Of a stretch of DNA of 64,000 nt, positions 8,372-16,433 are shown piece by piece. Below the pieces are notes generated by a model. That model was not told the origin of the DNA. It made no database searches and was given only the letters and a program-made list of their open reading frames with translations. The DNA is from Comamonadaceae bacterium OH2545_COT-014 (lineage in GTDB: Bacteria; Pseudomonadota; Gammaproteobacteria; Burkholderiales; Burkholderiaceae_C): positions 1 to 64,000 of the forward strand of contig RQYR01000002.1 of the NCBI GenBank assembly GCA_003859965.1, written 5' to 3'. Position numbers and translations under genes: made by a program. The number at the start of each line of letters is the position of its first letter. Position 1 is the stretch's first letter.

Positions 8372-10013
8372 TTTCACCGGGAGCTGATCGCACATATCGG
8401 TCGGAATTCCACATGCTGTCTAGTTCAATAGCTACTTCCCGCATCCCCCGAGTAAAGTGATCTCGAACTGACGAGAATGCTGCACTATTGACAGAAATGA
8501 CTTCAGGAAGCGCGCTCGCCAATGCTCGAAGCGCAGACTCAGATACTCTTTTCTCACCTATGATTTCCGCAATCTTTTGATCAAGATCATTTGTTGCATG
8601 CCTAAGCTTCTCGAGCTCCGAAAAGCCTTTTGAGAAATTCGACTCGGAGCGTTTATTCGAGATAACAAATGCATTTCTATTCTCTTTTCTGTGATAGTCG
8701 GCCAGAGATGCGAAAGCTATCCGGATCCGCCGAGCCTTCTGCTCGTTCGCGTATTTTGTGGTTCTTGGTTTCTTTTCTATGGAGTCAAAATGCGTAAGAT
8801 GATTGACTGCTCGCAGGCCAACAAATGCTGGATCAAAGTCTGCTGCTTCTAGGTGCAGCAGGCTTGTGAGAAATGTATAGAAGCCACGATCCAAGAGCTT
8901 CTTGAGTAGGAGCATATAGGTATGGCGGTTGTCTCGAAGAAGTTTACTCAGACGAAGGCCAGTCTCTGCGTCTCTAACTGCAGCTTTCCGACGATCCCAG
9001 ATTTCTTTAGCAAACCACGATATGACACACTCCCCGGTTGCCTCAACATCAATCAATAGCCGGACATCGCTTGCGTACATTCGATTGTTTTTTCCGCTGT
9101 TGCAGATTTTGCACAACAGTTGAAATTGAGGGCGATGTGTGAATCCAAGGGATATCGGCCCAATATGATCAGCCTGGCATGGCCTTGGATGAATGCCGCC
9201 TTGCGCCGAGTTAAAGCAATTTTCTTGTTCGAAAATAGAGTTAGATCTAACTTGCCCCATCAGTCGGTCAGCTGCAACCCAGTCTCCATCCACCCAGTAT
9301 TCAAATACACGCCTATCTGTTACATATGATTTAAGATTTTCTTTTGAGCGCCCTGTATCGGCGGTGGATCTGCAGCATCGATTGAAAGAATGAAAGCCGT
9401 CGAGCCGGTCAGGTGGGTTTGACATCGCGCCCGGGCTCAGCATCCTCGGCTCTTGGGGGATGTAGATCTTCCGCAAGAACTCATCCCATGAGTCGAAATC
9501 TTTAGCAAGATTTGGAATCTTTATCGATGTCGTGACAAATAGCTGGGGAAGATCGTTGTATATTCTTGCTCCAAAGCGCTCATCGAGACGGCCTATGAGG
9601 TCACAGATATGCTCCACCTCCGACAGTTCAAACGTTTCGTCAATGTATGGAAGCTTGCGAATCCGAGCAAATAGATGTTCATTTGGATAGGCGTATGCAA
9701 TATCCAATTCCTTTCCGCAGGTTTTGCAGGGCTTTTTTCCAAAGGGATGTATAGCTTTAGCGGTTTTGCTGATCCAGGTGCTATCTGTGCTTGGATCAAT
9801 TCCAATGGATATAGCTTTCAAGCGCCACCATTCACGACGGCGATGATGAGTGTCCTTAAATTTTCCAGTTTTTCTATTTGACGGTGCTTCCCACTGAATT
9901 TCTCCGCGCTCTCCTATTACGTCCGGCATTCCGGCATAGTTTGCGTGGTTGACTATTTTCTTGGCATATTCAAGAAAAGCAGCGTCGCCATATTTTGGTT
10001 TTTTCTTGGCCAT
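8361..10013 (-). CDS. Type IIS restriction endonuclease, Alw26I/Eco31I/Esp3I family (HNH)
   Basis: 550 aa from ATG 10013 (MAKKKPKYGD); an upstream in-frame start at 10091 adds a poor 26-residue extension and is not preferred. The N-terminal half has a WEAPSNRKTGKF block, a CKTC zinc knuckle (96-99) and other residues I associate with this family. The HNH nuclease is at 279-310: C279, ADHIG (D282, H283), CKICN (C301, C304, N305) and N309. Family members cleave outside GTCTC-containing sites (Alw26I GTCTC, Eco31I GGTCTC, Esp3I CGTCTC) and are paired with adenine plus cytosine methylation, matching the fused methylase next door. The specificity of this protein is not predictable by eye. It is transcribed convergently with the methylase and shares its low GC. 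Confidence 0.82.
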   Translation of the reverse strand: MAKKKPKYGDAAFLEYAKKIVNHANYAGMPDVIGERGEIQWEAPSNRKTGKFKDTHHRRREWWRLKAISIGIDPSTDSTWISKTAKAIHPFGKKPCKTCGKELDIAYAYPNEHLFARIRKLPYIDETFELSEVEHICDLIGRLDERFGARIYNDLPQLFVTTSIKIPNLAKDFDSWDEFLRKIYIPQEPRMLSPGAMSNPPDRLDGFHSFNRCCRSTADTGRSKENLKSYVTDRRVFEYWVDGDWVAADRLMGQVRSNSIFEQENCFNSAQGGIHPRPCQADHIGPISLGFTHRPQFQLLCKICNSGKNNRMYASDVRLLIDVEATGECVISWFAKEIWDRRKAAVRDAETGLRLSKLLRDNRHTYMLLLKKLLDRGFYTFLTSLLHLEAADFDPAFVGLRAVNHLTHFDSIEKKPRTTKYANEQKARRIRIAFASLADYHRKENRNAFVISNKRSESNFSKGFSELEKLRHATNDLDQKIAEIIGEKRVSESALRALASALPEVISVNSAAFSSVRDHFTRGMREVAIELDSMWNSDRYVRSAPGEIIE

Positions 10014-10080
10014 AGAATCCCAAGTATGAAAAGAAGAAGCCCGGAAGGCTTGACAATCCTTCTTTATACAAGCTGGAAAA

Positions 10081-10575
10081 CTAGCGGTCAATCAAGGTGC
10101 GCTTGATCCACTCCTGTAACGCCTTTAGTTGTTCGGCAGTCTCGTGGCAGGTCTGGTAGTTGGCGCTGACGGTTCCGGCGACGGTAGAGAGCGCAAGGCC
10201 TGAGGCGGCCGCATCAGGATCTCCGGCGGGGGTGGGCAGTTCGCCTGCGGCGGCAGCGTCGTGCAGGCGCACAAAGCCACGGTTGACAGTGCAAGCAGCG
10301 TCGGCTTGAGCGGGGACATAGACGGGAACCTCCTTGATGATGGTGTCGCCCTTTTCGCGGACGACGCGGACGCGGTCGACGTACTGGGTGACGACCTTGA
10401 CGGTGGCTTGGGCCTGCCGCTCGCGGACTGCGGCGGCCTGCAGTGTTTGTTGCTGAACGGCGGCGTCCCATTGCGCTTGAACGTGGTCTGCGCCCTTGAT
10501 CCAGCCGAAACCGATCAGGGCAGCGGCAGCCAGGGCAAGAGCAAGCCAGCGGTATGGCCACGGGATCAGGCTCAT
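10081..10575 (-). CDS. Rz-like inner-membrane spanin
   Basis: 164 aa from ATG 10575, which overlaps the lysozyme stop as ATGA. An N-terminal transmembrane helix (WLALALAAAALIGFGWI) is followed by a long polar periplasmic region rich in Q, A and charged residues, with coiled-coil character (VRERQAQATVKVVTQYVDRV). This is the architecture of an i-spanin, which joins inner and outer membranes with Rz1 in the last step of lysis. An Rz1 reading frame is embedded inside it. Last gene of the lysis cassette; after its stop, about 70 bp lead to the convergent end of the R-M block. Confidence 0.85.
   Translation of the reverse strand: MSLIPWPYRWLALALAAAALIGFGWIKGADHVQAQWDAAVQQQTLQAAAVRERQAQATVKVVTQYVDRVRVVREKGDTIIKEVPVYVPAQADAACTVNRGFVRLHDAAAAGELPTPAGDPDAAASGLALSTVAGTVSANYQTCHETAEQLKALQEWIKRTLIDR
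10125..10319 (-). CDS. Rz1-like outer-membrane spanin lipoprotein, embedded within Rz
   Basis: 64 aa in a different frame inside Rz. It begins MSPLKPTLLALSTVALCAC, a signal peptide with a lipobox (LCAC), followed by a proline-rich tail (PPPPEILMRPPQ, LPSPEPSAPTTRP), both hallmarks of Rz1. AAGGAGGT lies 8 bases before the ATG, so it has its own strong ribosome site inside the Rz coding sequence. Fully embedded Rz/Rz1 pairs are known from lambda. Confidence 0.85.
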   Translation of the reverse strand: MSPLKPTLLALSTVALCACTTLPPQANCPPPPEILMRPPQALRSLPSPEPSAPTTRPATRLPNN

Positions 10576-11093
10576 GGCGCTTCTCCGATGCACTGGCGGT
10601 ACTCGGCTTCACGGCGTTTGACCAAACCACCGCACAAGCGCCTGTTCTCAGGCAAGGCGCAGTCCTTGCCCTGGAAGAAGCGCCAGCGGGGTAACTCGGC
10701 GCAGGCTCCGGCGTAGTCCCCGGCATTGAGTTTCTTCACCAGGGTGGATTGGCAAAACGCCCGACTGCCGACGTTGTAGGAGAAGGAAACATAGGCGTCG
10801 TACTCGTGCTGGGCCAGCGGTACGGTCACGCAGTTTTTCAGGGCACCTTCGAACTGCTGCACGTCCTTGAGTGCCCGCGCCAGTGCCTGAGGCGGCGTGG
10901 TGGTGTCGCCCAGCTTCACGCCCGTGGTGGTACCGAAGCCGATGGTCGGCACGTCGCCCTTGACCGGAATCACTGCACGGTCGGTGTAGCCCTCGTGCAG
11001 CACGATGCTGACCAGTGCGGCCGCCGACAGAGCCAGGGCCGTCACAGAGCGGCGCACAGTAGGTGAAGTACGGGGAGATGCTGGCTTACTCAT
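10572..11093 (-). CDS. Phage lysozyme (GH24 endolysin), probable SAR type
   Basis: 173 aa. An N-terminal hydrophobic segment (SVTALALSAAALVSIVL) lies directly before the catalytic LHEGYTDRAVIPVKGD and the TIGFGTT block; this gives the Glu-Asp-Thr triad of T4/P21-type lysozymes. The weakly hydrophobic, Ala/Ser-rich anchor suggests a signal-arrest-release endolysin that is released by membrane depolarisation. It is coupled to the upstream holin gene by ATGA and to Rz downstream by ATGA. Two C-terminal cysteine-containing blocks (CALPENRRLCGG) are common in this subgroup. Confidence 0.88.
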   Translation of the reverse strand: MSKPASPRTSPTVRRSVTALALSAAALVSIVLHEGYTDRAVIPVKGDVPTIGFGTTTGVKLGDTTTPPQALARALKDVQQFEGALKNCVTVPLAQHEYDAYVSFSYNVGSRAFCQSTLVKKLNAGDYAGACAELPRWRFFQGKDCALPENRRLCGGLVKRREAEYRQCIGEAP

Positions 11094-11311
11094 CGGTGCA
11101 TCTCCGGCTGGGCCACGATGCGCGCCACGGTCGCGCCGATGCTGGCGGCGAATGCCAGCAACACGAACACACCACGCGGCAGCACATCGCCAAAGATCGG
11201 CACCACCACTTCCGCCGCCGTAAAGGCAGCGGCCAGCAGCGAGAAACGGATGCTCCAGGCTCGGCGCAGCACACGCCGCCAGTCATCGAGCAGGCAGATG
11301 CGGCCGTTCAT
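11090..11311 (-). CDS. Small two-helix membrane protein, probable holin
   Basis: 73 aa. Two hydrophobic helices (FSLLAAAFTAAEVVVPIFG and VFVLLAFAASIGATVARIV) are separated by a short turn; the N-terminus carries charged residues (DDWRRVLRRAW). Size, topology and position directly before the endolysin, with ATGA overlaps on both sides, make it the best holin candidate. No named family is recognised with certainty. Confidence 0.7.
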   Translation of the reverse strand: MNGRICLLDDWRRVLRRAWSIRFSLLAAAFTAAEVVVPIFGDVLPRGVFVLLAFAASIGATVARIVAQPEMHR

Positions 11312-11610
11312 TGCGCACCTCCCATCAGCTTGAGCTTGATGGCCGCCCCAATCAGCAGCGCGGCCAGAATGCCGGTGGTCACGACCTTGACGGCGGTCTG
11401 CCAGGCTGTGCGACGGGCGTCGCGCCAGGCTTCCAGCAAATCGCGCAGTTCGCGGATGTCCTTTGCGGCGTGGCCGTTCTCCAGCCCGAGATGGGCGAGA
11501 CAACGCTCGGCACCGCGCTCTGCGGCGCGGTCGAGCAGCTCGTCGAAGTCCTCGCGGCGCAGCAAGAGCATGTTTTCCACGAGGGTGGCGGGTTGGGTCT
11601 CTTCGGTCAT
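11308..11610 (-). CDS. Phage membrane-anchored protein of the lysis cassette (DUF6127-like)
   Basis: 100 aa from ATG 11610 with GGAG upstream. The first two thirds are polar and helical (LLRREDFDELLDRAAERGAE, then LRDLLEAWRDARRTAWQTAV). The C-terminus has one transmembrane helix (VVTTGILAALLIGAAIKL). I recall this pattern as DUF6127, seen next to phage lysis genes. It could be an antiholin or pinholin partner. Its stop overlaps the holin start. Confidence 0.65.
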   Translation of the reverse strand: MTEETQPATLVENMLLLRREDFDELLDRAAERGAERCLAHLGLENGHAAKDIRELRDLLEAWRDARRTAWQTAVKVVTTGILAALLIGAAIKLKLMGGAQ

Positions 11611-11620
11611 TGGCTTTCTC

Positions 11621-11665
11621 CAAAAATGCAAAACCCGCCCGATGCCGAAGCACCAGAGCGGGTTT
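11621..11665 (-). terminator. Probable terminator between tail operon and lysis cassette
   Basis: AAACCCGC (11631-11638) and GCGGGTTT (11658-11665) pair across a 19-base loop. On the minus strand the stem is followed by TTTTGCATTTTT. It ends the tail transcript just upstream of the lysis cassette, or attenuates it. Confidence 0.55.
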
Positions 11666-11695
11666 CAGGGGGAACGGGGTTGTTGAGGGGAAGAT

Positions 11696-11917
11696 TCAGA
11701 TGTCGATGATTTCCATCGGCAGCGCAGGCGCGACGCCCTCGATCACGTCGTCGCGCACGAACACGGTTTCGCCCACGGTGGCATTGCCGCGCGCACGGAT
11801 CAGGCCGCCACCGGGCAGCACCACCAAGGCCACGCCCGCACCGACTTCGATCACGGTGCCCGCTTGCAGCGGTGCGTCGGGCAGCAACTGCCGGAACTGC
11901 TGGTAGAGGTTATGCAT
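11696..11917 (-). CDS. Small phage protein at the end of the tail operon
   Basis: 73 aa from ATG 11917, overlapping the preceding gene's stop by 8 bp. It has an SH3/beta-barrel-like pattern (GTVIEVGAGVALVVLPGGGL, then GNATVGETVFVRDDVIEGVA), as in small phage proteins that cap tail-tip or baseplate modules. No function can be named. Confidence 0.65.
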   Translation of the reverse strand: MHNLYQQFRQLLPDAPLQAGTVIEVGAGVALVVLPGGGLIRARGNATVGETVFVRDDVIEGVAPALPMEIIDI

Positions 11918-13778
11918 GGCTTTGAACTCCCAGGGTCTGCCAGACTTCCGGCAGGCCTGCGTCGATGTGCGTCGAGCGCACAATGCCCATTCGGGCCACG
12001 CCACCGTCTTGATAGGCCACAAAGGCTCCCGGTTCGATGATTCCGGTTTCCGGCAGCACCGGCAGGCGCAGCGTCACCTCGATCTGGCGGCCTGTGTCGG
12101 ACAGGATGGCCGTACCGCGCTGGCGTGCCGCCGCCGCTTGGGTGATGAGGGCATCGACCACCATGGGCGCAAGCACATCGCCAGCAGTCCCAGATCGGGT
12201 GACCTGGCCCAGCACACCGGTATCCTGACCTGCCACAAACACGCGGTTGTAGGCAGGCTTGTCGATCCAGCGCAGCGACTCGCGCGCCACAACATCCACC
12301 GGCAGCACAAAGTCCGGCGTCACCTCGTTCCACCAGTGCCACGACGCGACCGGGTAACGGTGGCGCACACGCAGAATCTTCTCGGACGGGTGTGGCAGCA
12401 AGTAGCCGCCCGCCGCGCCAACGATGGTGTTCAGCGCCTCTATCCAGGTGCCCTGCTTGGCGAATACGCCTGCGGGCACCAACCAGTCGGTCAGCGCCCA
12501 ATCCACCGTCCAGCCCAGCGGGATGCCGTTGATGGTCAACACGTCCTCCATCAACTGCTGGGCGCTGCGCGCCTCGGTGTTGGCGAAATTCATGACCGGC
12601 GCGTAGGGGGCGGCCAGCGCCGCGCTGCGCCCGCGTCCGGTGATGCGGATGCTGGCGTCGCCAAACACACGCTCGCGGCTCAGGTTCTCGGCAAGAACGT
12701 GGAAGGCGGTGCCGTTGACCGTGGCGATCAACTCGACCGGCGCAGCGCCCTCCTCGGGCACAACCAGCGATTCGGCAGTCACGGGCAGCGTGGCCTCGAA
12801 GCCCCACGCCCATGAATCGGTATCCAGCGACAGCGACAGGTCCAGCACCGGCACGGGTGTGCCGTCTGGCCAGCGGGTCAGCGTCACCTCATTGATCACG
12901 AAATACACCCTCCGGTTGGGAATGAGCACCGATCCGGCTTCCGGGTAGTCGTGGTGCTCGCAGACAAACAACAGATCGCCGTTGGTGGCAGCGTCCTCGG
13001 TGAACAGCAGATGCGCGTTCGGCAGGTAGCAGGCCGGTTCTTCCGGCGGGACGAACGGCACCCGCGGATGGCGACCCGGCAGCGGGCGCATCGCCGCCTG
13101 CCAAAGCGAGGCCCACCAGCGGCGCAGATAGCCCGCACTGCGGATGCCCTCACTGTGGAAGTGCCCGCCGTGCCGCCGCGCCTCCTGGTAGCGGGAGATG
13201 GCAGCAAAACGGCGGTCACGCCATGTGTCCTGATGGCCGATGGCCCAGCGCAGCCACTCGGCACGGATGGCTTCCTCGAAGGCAGAAACACGCGCCGTGC
13301 GCAGCCGGATGGCGTCGGCGTGACCCACGCGCCCACTGGTTTGCACGGGCACGGCCTCTTGATGCCGCGACCGGCTGGACACCGGCGCACGCACACGCGT
13401 GCTGTGGCGTCGAAACTCCACGCCAGCCACCTGTGAGGCAGCCGCCTGCCACGGAGCGCGTGTGGGCGAATGTTCGTGCGCAGTGGCCTCGCGCCGATCC
13501 TCGACCCCGGCACTGTGTTCGACCGCGTGCTGCCAACGGGTGATGCTCTGCCCGATCACCGGGCGCACGACGTAGGACTGGTAGCGCGCCTCGGCCACCA
13601 TTGCCAGCGACGGGAAGGCTCCCGTCAGTGCCGCTTCCGTCAGCGGAACGGCCTGCGCTGCAAACGCCAGCGCGGGCAGCGTCCCATTCAGCGCCGCATG
13701 GGCGCTCGGGATCGCGGTGGCGGTAAAGCTCAGTTCCGGCAGCGTCGCGGCGAGGATGACATCGCCGGGTTCGCTCAT
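11910..13778 (-). CDS. Tail-tip/baseplate hub protein
   Basis: 622 aa. The N-terminus holds three short repeats of the type ATLPELSFTATAIP / GTLPALAFAAQAVP / GAFPSLAMVAEARY. A long basic, Arg/His-rich helical linker follows. The C-terminal ~330 residues are beta-rich and resemble phage tail-tip hub proteins (DLSLSLDTDSWAWGFEATLP, ITGRGRSAALAAP, GILPLGW-like region, QVTRSGTAGDVLAP). Position downstream of the fibre-like genes and just before the operon's end fits a distal tail protein. It is translated just after the 129-aa gene. Confidence 0.65.
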   Translation of the reverse strand: MSEPGDVILAATLPELSFTATAIPSAHAALNGTLPALAFAAQAVPLTEAALTGAFPSLAMVAEARYQSYVVRPVIGQSITRWQHAVEHSAGVEDRREATAHEHSPTRAPWQAAASQVAGVEFRRHSTRVRAPVSSRSRHQEAVPVQTSGRVGHADAIRLRTARVSAFEEAIRAEWLRWAIGHQDTWRDRRFAAISRYQEARRHGGHFHSEGIRSAGYLRRWWASLWQAAMRPLPGRHPRVPFVPPEEPACYLPNAHLLFTEDAATNGDLLFVCEHHDYPEAGSVLIPNRRVYFVINEVTLTRWPDGTPVPVLDLSLSLDTDSWAWGFEATLPVTAESLVVPEEGAAPVELIATVNGTAFHVLAENLSRERVFGDASIRITGRGRSAALAAPYAPVMNFANTEARSAQQLMEDVLTINGIPLGWTVDWALTDWLVPAGVFAKQGTWIEALNTIVGAAGGYLLPHPSEKILRVRHRYPVASWHWWNEVTPDFVLPVDVVARESLRWIDKPAYNRVFVAGQDTGVLGQVTRSGTAGDVLAPMVVDALITQAAAARQRGTAILSDTGRQIEVTLRLPVLPETGIIEPGAFVAYQDGGVARMGIVRSTHIDAGLPEVWQTLGVQSHA

Positions 13779-13781
13779 GGA

Positions 13782-14171
13782 CTACCCCAGCAGGCCGGAC
13801 ACGATGCGGGTGTAGCCCCCGGCGTACAGCGTGGTCGATGGCAGGCGCAACTCGCCCGTGCCGTCCAGATCGGACACATCGCAGTCCCACGCCAGCGCGC
13901 CGTCACCATTGACGATACGCGCCCACGTCGCCACGCCGCTGGTTTCGATCAACGCCTCGTCGGTAGGCGTAATGCTCAAGAGGCCATCCTCGACATCACC
14001 GATGGGCTCGACCAGCACGATGGTTGCCAGCAAGTCGCCGCTTGGGGGCGCGCCCAAGGCCGGACGCACGCCGCTGTAAATCCGCACGCTGGCGTTCTGC
14101 GAACCAATGGCGAGGAAGTTGACGACGGCGTTGAGGCGGTAGTCGTTGAGTTCAGTCGAAATCTGGATCAC
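13782..14171 (-). CDS. Phage tail-associated protein, unknown function
   Basis: 129 aa from a GTG at 14171 that overlaps the preceding stop as GTGA. The protein is beta-rich with no cysteine pairs or hydrophobic helices beyond short strands (NAVVNFLAIGSQNASVRIYS, ATIVLVEPIGDVEDG, GYTRIVSGLLG). It resembles small tail-tip accessory proteins by context only. Confidence 0.65.
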   Translation of the reverse strand: MIQISTELNDYRLNAVVNFLAIGSQNASVRIYSGVRPALGAPPSGDLLATIVLVEPIGDVEDGLLSITPTDEALIETSGVATWARIVNGDGALAWDCDVSDLDGTGELRLPSTTLYAGGYTRIVSGLLG

Positions 14172-15148
14172 GGAAGCATCTCCCTCATGGGCTGCGCGCG
14201 CAGGTTGTCGGCAACGACCGCACGGTGCTGGTGTTCGTGGTCGAAGGCGATGACGAGGTAACGCGGCGCGGCGTCGATGTGGTCGAACGAATACGCGCCG
14301 CTGGCCGCATCGCTCCAGGTCTCGCGCACCACGGTGTAGGTGGCTTCGTCGATCAGCAGCACGCGCCGCCGCAAGGGCTCATCGGCGATCACGCCTCTCA
14401 CGCGGTGCTTTACCGTGCCTGCGATGCGGTGGTCGCCGTGGTAGTAGTGGTTGCGCTTGCCCAGCAGCTGGCGCAAGGCGCGGTGCTGGTAGCCCTCCAT
14501 CGCCGCATTACGCGGAACGAGGATGCGATGCGCCAGCGCGACGGGCAAACACCGTTGCACGGGAGTGGGCGCATCCTCCAGCACGCTCGGTGCATCACCT
14601 GCCACGCGATGCAGGCGCAGCGTGATGCCGTAGCCGAAGATGCAGGGGCGTAGAGACGCATACCACCGCTTGGTATCGCGCCAGACGACCTCGCCATCGA
14701 CCGACAGTTGCAGTAGCCACACGCCCAGTTGAACTTGGCGCTTCACGTCCAGCCGGAGTGTGCGGCGCGCACCGGCCACGGCCCAACCCGCCCACGCTTG
14801 GGCGATGCGCTCGTGTTCGGCACCACCACTTGCCCAGTACGAGTGCGTCCAGTGGTGGTTGAAGACGCACAGGCGATGCCCTTCGTAGGTTGCCATCCCC
14901 GTCCACAACCAGAACCCGAAGTGCGGCGGTGTGTAGGACGCTTCGACGATCTCCACGTCCATCTCGAACCAGAAGTCGGTGGACAGCGGCGCATCCGTCA
15001 GCCGCCAGTAGTTCTGGGCGTTGTTGAACACCAGGTCAGCCGCCTGTTGCCCCGCGTTCCACGTTGCGGTGATGCCACCACCACCGCCGTTGCTGGCGAA
15101 GCCGGGTGGAATGCCGGTGGCGAAGTTCTCCTCGAACGGATAAGCCAT
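14168..15148 (-). CDS. Phage tail protein with lectin-like N-terminal half
   Basis: 326 aa. Residues 1-190 have the spacing of concanavalin-like jelly-roll domains (NYWRLTDAPLSTDFWFEMDV, then FGFWLWTG, GVWLLQLSVDGEVVWRDT). The C-terminal part contains KHRVRGVIADEPLRRRVLLI and YSFDHIDAAPRYLVIAFD, a pattern repeated in other tail proteins where a short beta-sandwich presents adhesive surfaces. It could bind host glycans (inference). Confidence 0.6.
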   Translation of the reverse strand: MAYPFEENFATGIPPGFASNGGGGGITATWNAGQQAADLVFNNAQNYWRLTDAPLSTDFWFEMDVEIVEASYTPPHFGFWLWTGMATYEGHRLCVFNHHWTHSYWASGGAEHERIAQAWAGWAVAGARRTLRLDVKRQVQLGVWLLQLSVDGEVVWRDTKRWYASLRPCIFGYGITLRLHRVAGDAPSVLEDAPTPVQRCLPVALAHRILVPRNAAMEGYQHRALRQLLGKRNHYYHGDHRIAGTVKHRVRGVIADEPLRRRVLLIDEATYTVVRETWSDAASGAYSFDHIDAAPRYLVIAFDHEHQHRAVVADNLRAQPMREMLP

Positions 15149-15151
15149 CGC

Positions 15152-16423
15152 TCACGGCCTCCAAGGCCCGGTGATGTCGAAACAAAAGCCACAGCTGTTG
15201 GCTTCACTCGAGTACGAACTGACGGTCACATAGAGGAACTTGCGATCCTCGTAGCCGATGACGTTGTCGATCTTCGTCAGATGGCCGTAAGGCTGGTTCT
15301 GATGCACCCAGAACATCCCCGGCAAAGTGCCGCGCAAATGACCGCCACTGGTTTCGCGCAGGTAAATCGGATGCAGGATCAGGCCGTAGTCCGGGCCATT
15401 GGGAAATGGGATGGCTCCAGAACGCCCGGAGATGTTCTGGTTATTGCCGTCGTTCAGGGACAGCATCCCCAATCGGCAGTTGCCGCCGATGCCCGTGTAG
15501 TCGCGCATACAGATCTTGCCGGTGGTGTCCTGCGCATAGGCCGAGTACGCATCCTGCCAGGGATAACTTCCGCCGGTGTAGTTGGCCTGCTGGTAGCGCT
15601 CCGAGGCGATCAGATAGGACGCGAAGTTGTCGCCGGGTTTGTAGCTGTCGAAGTCGGTGAAGGCGTGCAGCACGCGCCAATCGCCCGAATAGCCCGACGA
15701 GTTGAAAAGGAAGAATCCCCGGTCATCGCCGATCAGCACCCAGCTTCGGCCCCAGTTGCCGTTGTCACCGGACGTCTCGGCATAGGAATGCCGCGCGTAG
15801 TACCACTTGAACCATCCCGTGTACATCGTCGCGCCACTGCCGGTTGGCACTTCATTGCGCGTCGGCGCACCGGGGGTGAACGGCGCTTGCGCACCCACGA
15901 AGGTGTCGATGTCGGCCATCCCTTCAGCAATGGTCACGCGGGCGAATTTGGCCCAGGTCGTTGTGTAGCCTGTGGGCAGGCTGTCGTCCACGCGCAGGTA
16001 GTGTCGGTTCGACAAGGGATTCGGACTGCGGTAGGCGCGCTTGTTGGTGCCGGTAAAGGCGATCTCGAAGCCCAGCGGCGCGATCTTCATCGTGATGCCG
16101 GTTTGCGTGGTCGCGGGTGACGCGGGCTCGCCTTCGATACGGAAGCTCACCGTGGTGGATGTGATCGCGGTGACCGTGAACTCGCCGTTGTAGGACGGCT
16201 GGTCACAACCCTCCATTAGCACCACCTGATCGACCAGAAAGCCGTGGCCAGAGCCAATGGTGGCAGTGGCCACATCGCCCGTGCGGGTGAGCGCCGTCAC
16301 GGTTTTCAGGTTGAACCCGGTGACGAGGCAGGCATCGAGCAGCGCCGTGAGGCTTCCCCAGTTGTTGGTGAGCACCGGTGCGCCTGCAAAGCCCTGGTGC
16401 ATCCATTTGACCTTGTTGCTCAT
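15152..16423 (-). CDS. Phage tail/receptor-binding candidate, unknown family
   Basis: 423 aa from ATG 16423 (MSNKVKWMHQGFAGAP). The N-terminal 130 residues form a beta-rich attachment-type domain (TVTALTRTGDVATATIGSGH...GEFTVTAITSTTVSFRIEGE). The rest is rich in Trp, Tyr, Gly and Asn (WFKWYYARHSY, NWGRSWVLIGDDRGFFLFN). Such composition is common in receptor-binding proteins. It is encoded directly downstream of the 1200-aa repeat protein. Confidence 0.6.
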   Translation of the reverse strand: MSNKVKWMHQGFAGAPVLTNNWGSLTALLDACLVTGFNLKTVTALTRTGDVATATIGSGHGFLVDQVVLMEGCDQPSYNGEFTVTAITSTTVSFRIEGEPASPATTQTGITMKIAPLGFEIAFTGTNKRAYRSPNPLSNRHYLRVDDSLPTGYTTTWAKFARVTIAEGMADIDTFVGAQAPFTPGAPTRNEVPTGSGATMYTGWFKWYYARHSYAETSGDNGNWGRSWVLIGDDRGFFLFNSSGYSGDWRVLHAFTDFDSYKPGDNFASYLIASERYQQANYTGGSYPWQDAYSAYAQDTTGKICMRDYTGIGGNCRLGMLSLNDGNNQNISGRSGAIPFPNGPDYGLILHPIYLRETSGGHLRGTLPGMFWVHQNQPYGHLTKIDNVIGYEDRKFLYVTVSSYSSEANSCGFCFDITGPWRP

Positions 16424-16433
16424 CACGTTCTCC

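Noticed and set aside
10014-10091. 26-residue N-terminal extension of the HNH endonuclease
   Set aside because: Sequence unlike the family, which begins near MAKKKPKYG; no better ribosome site.
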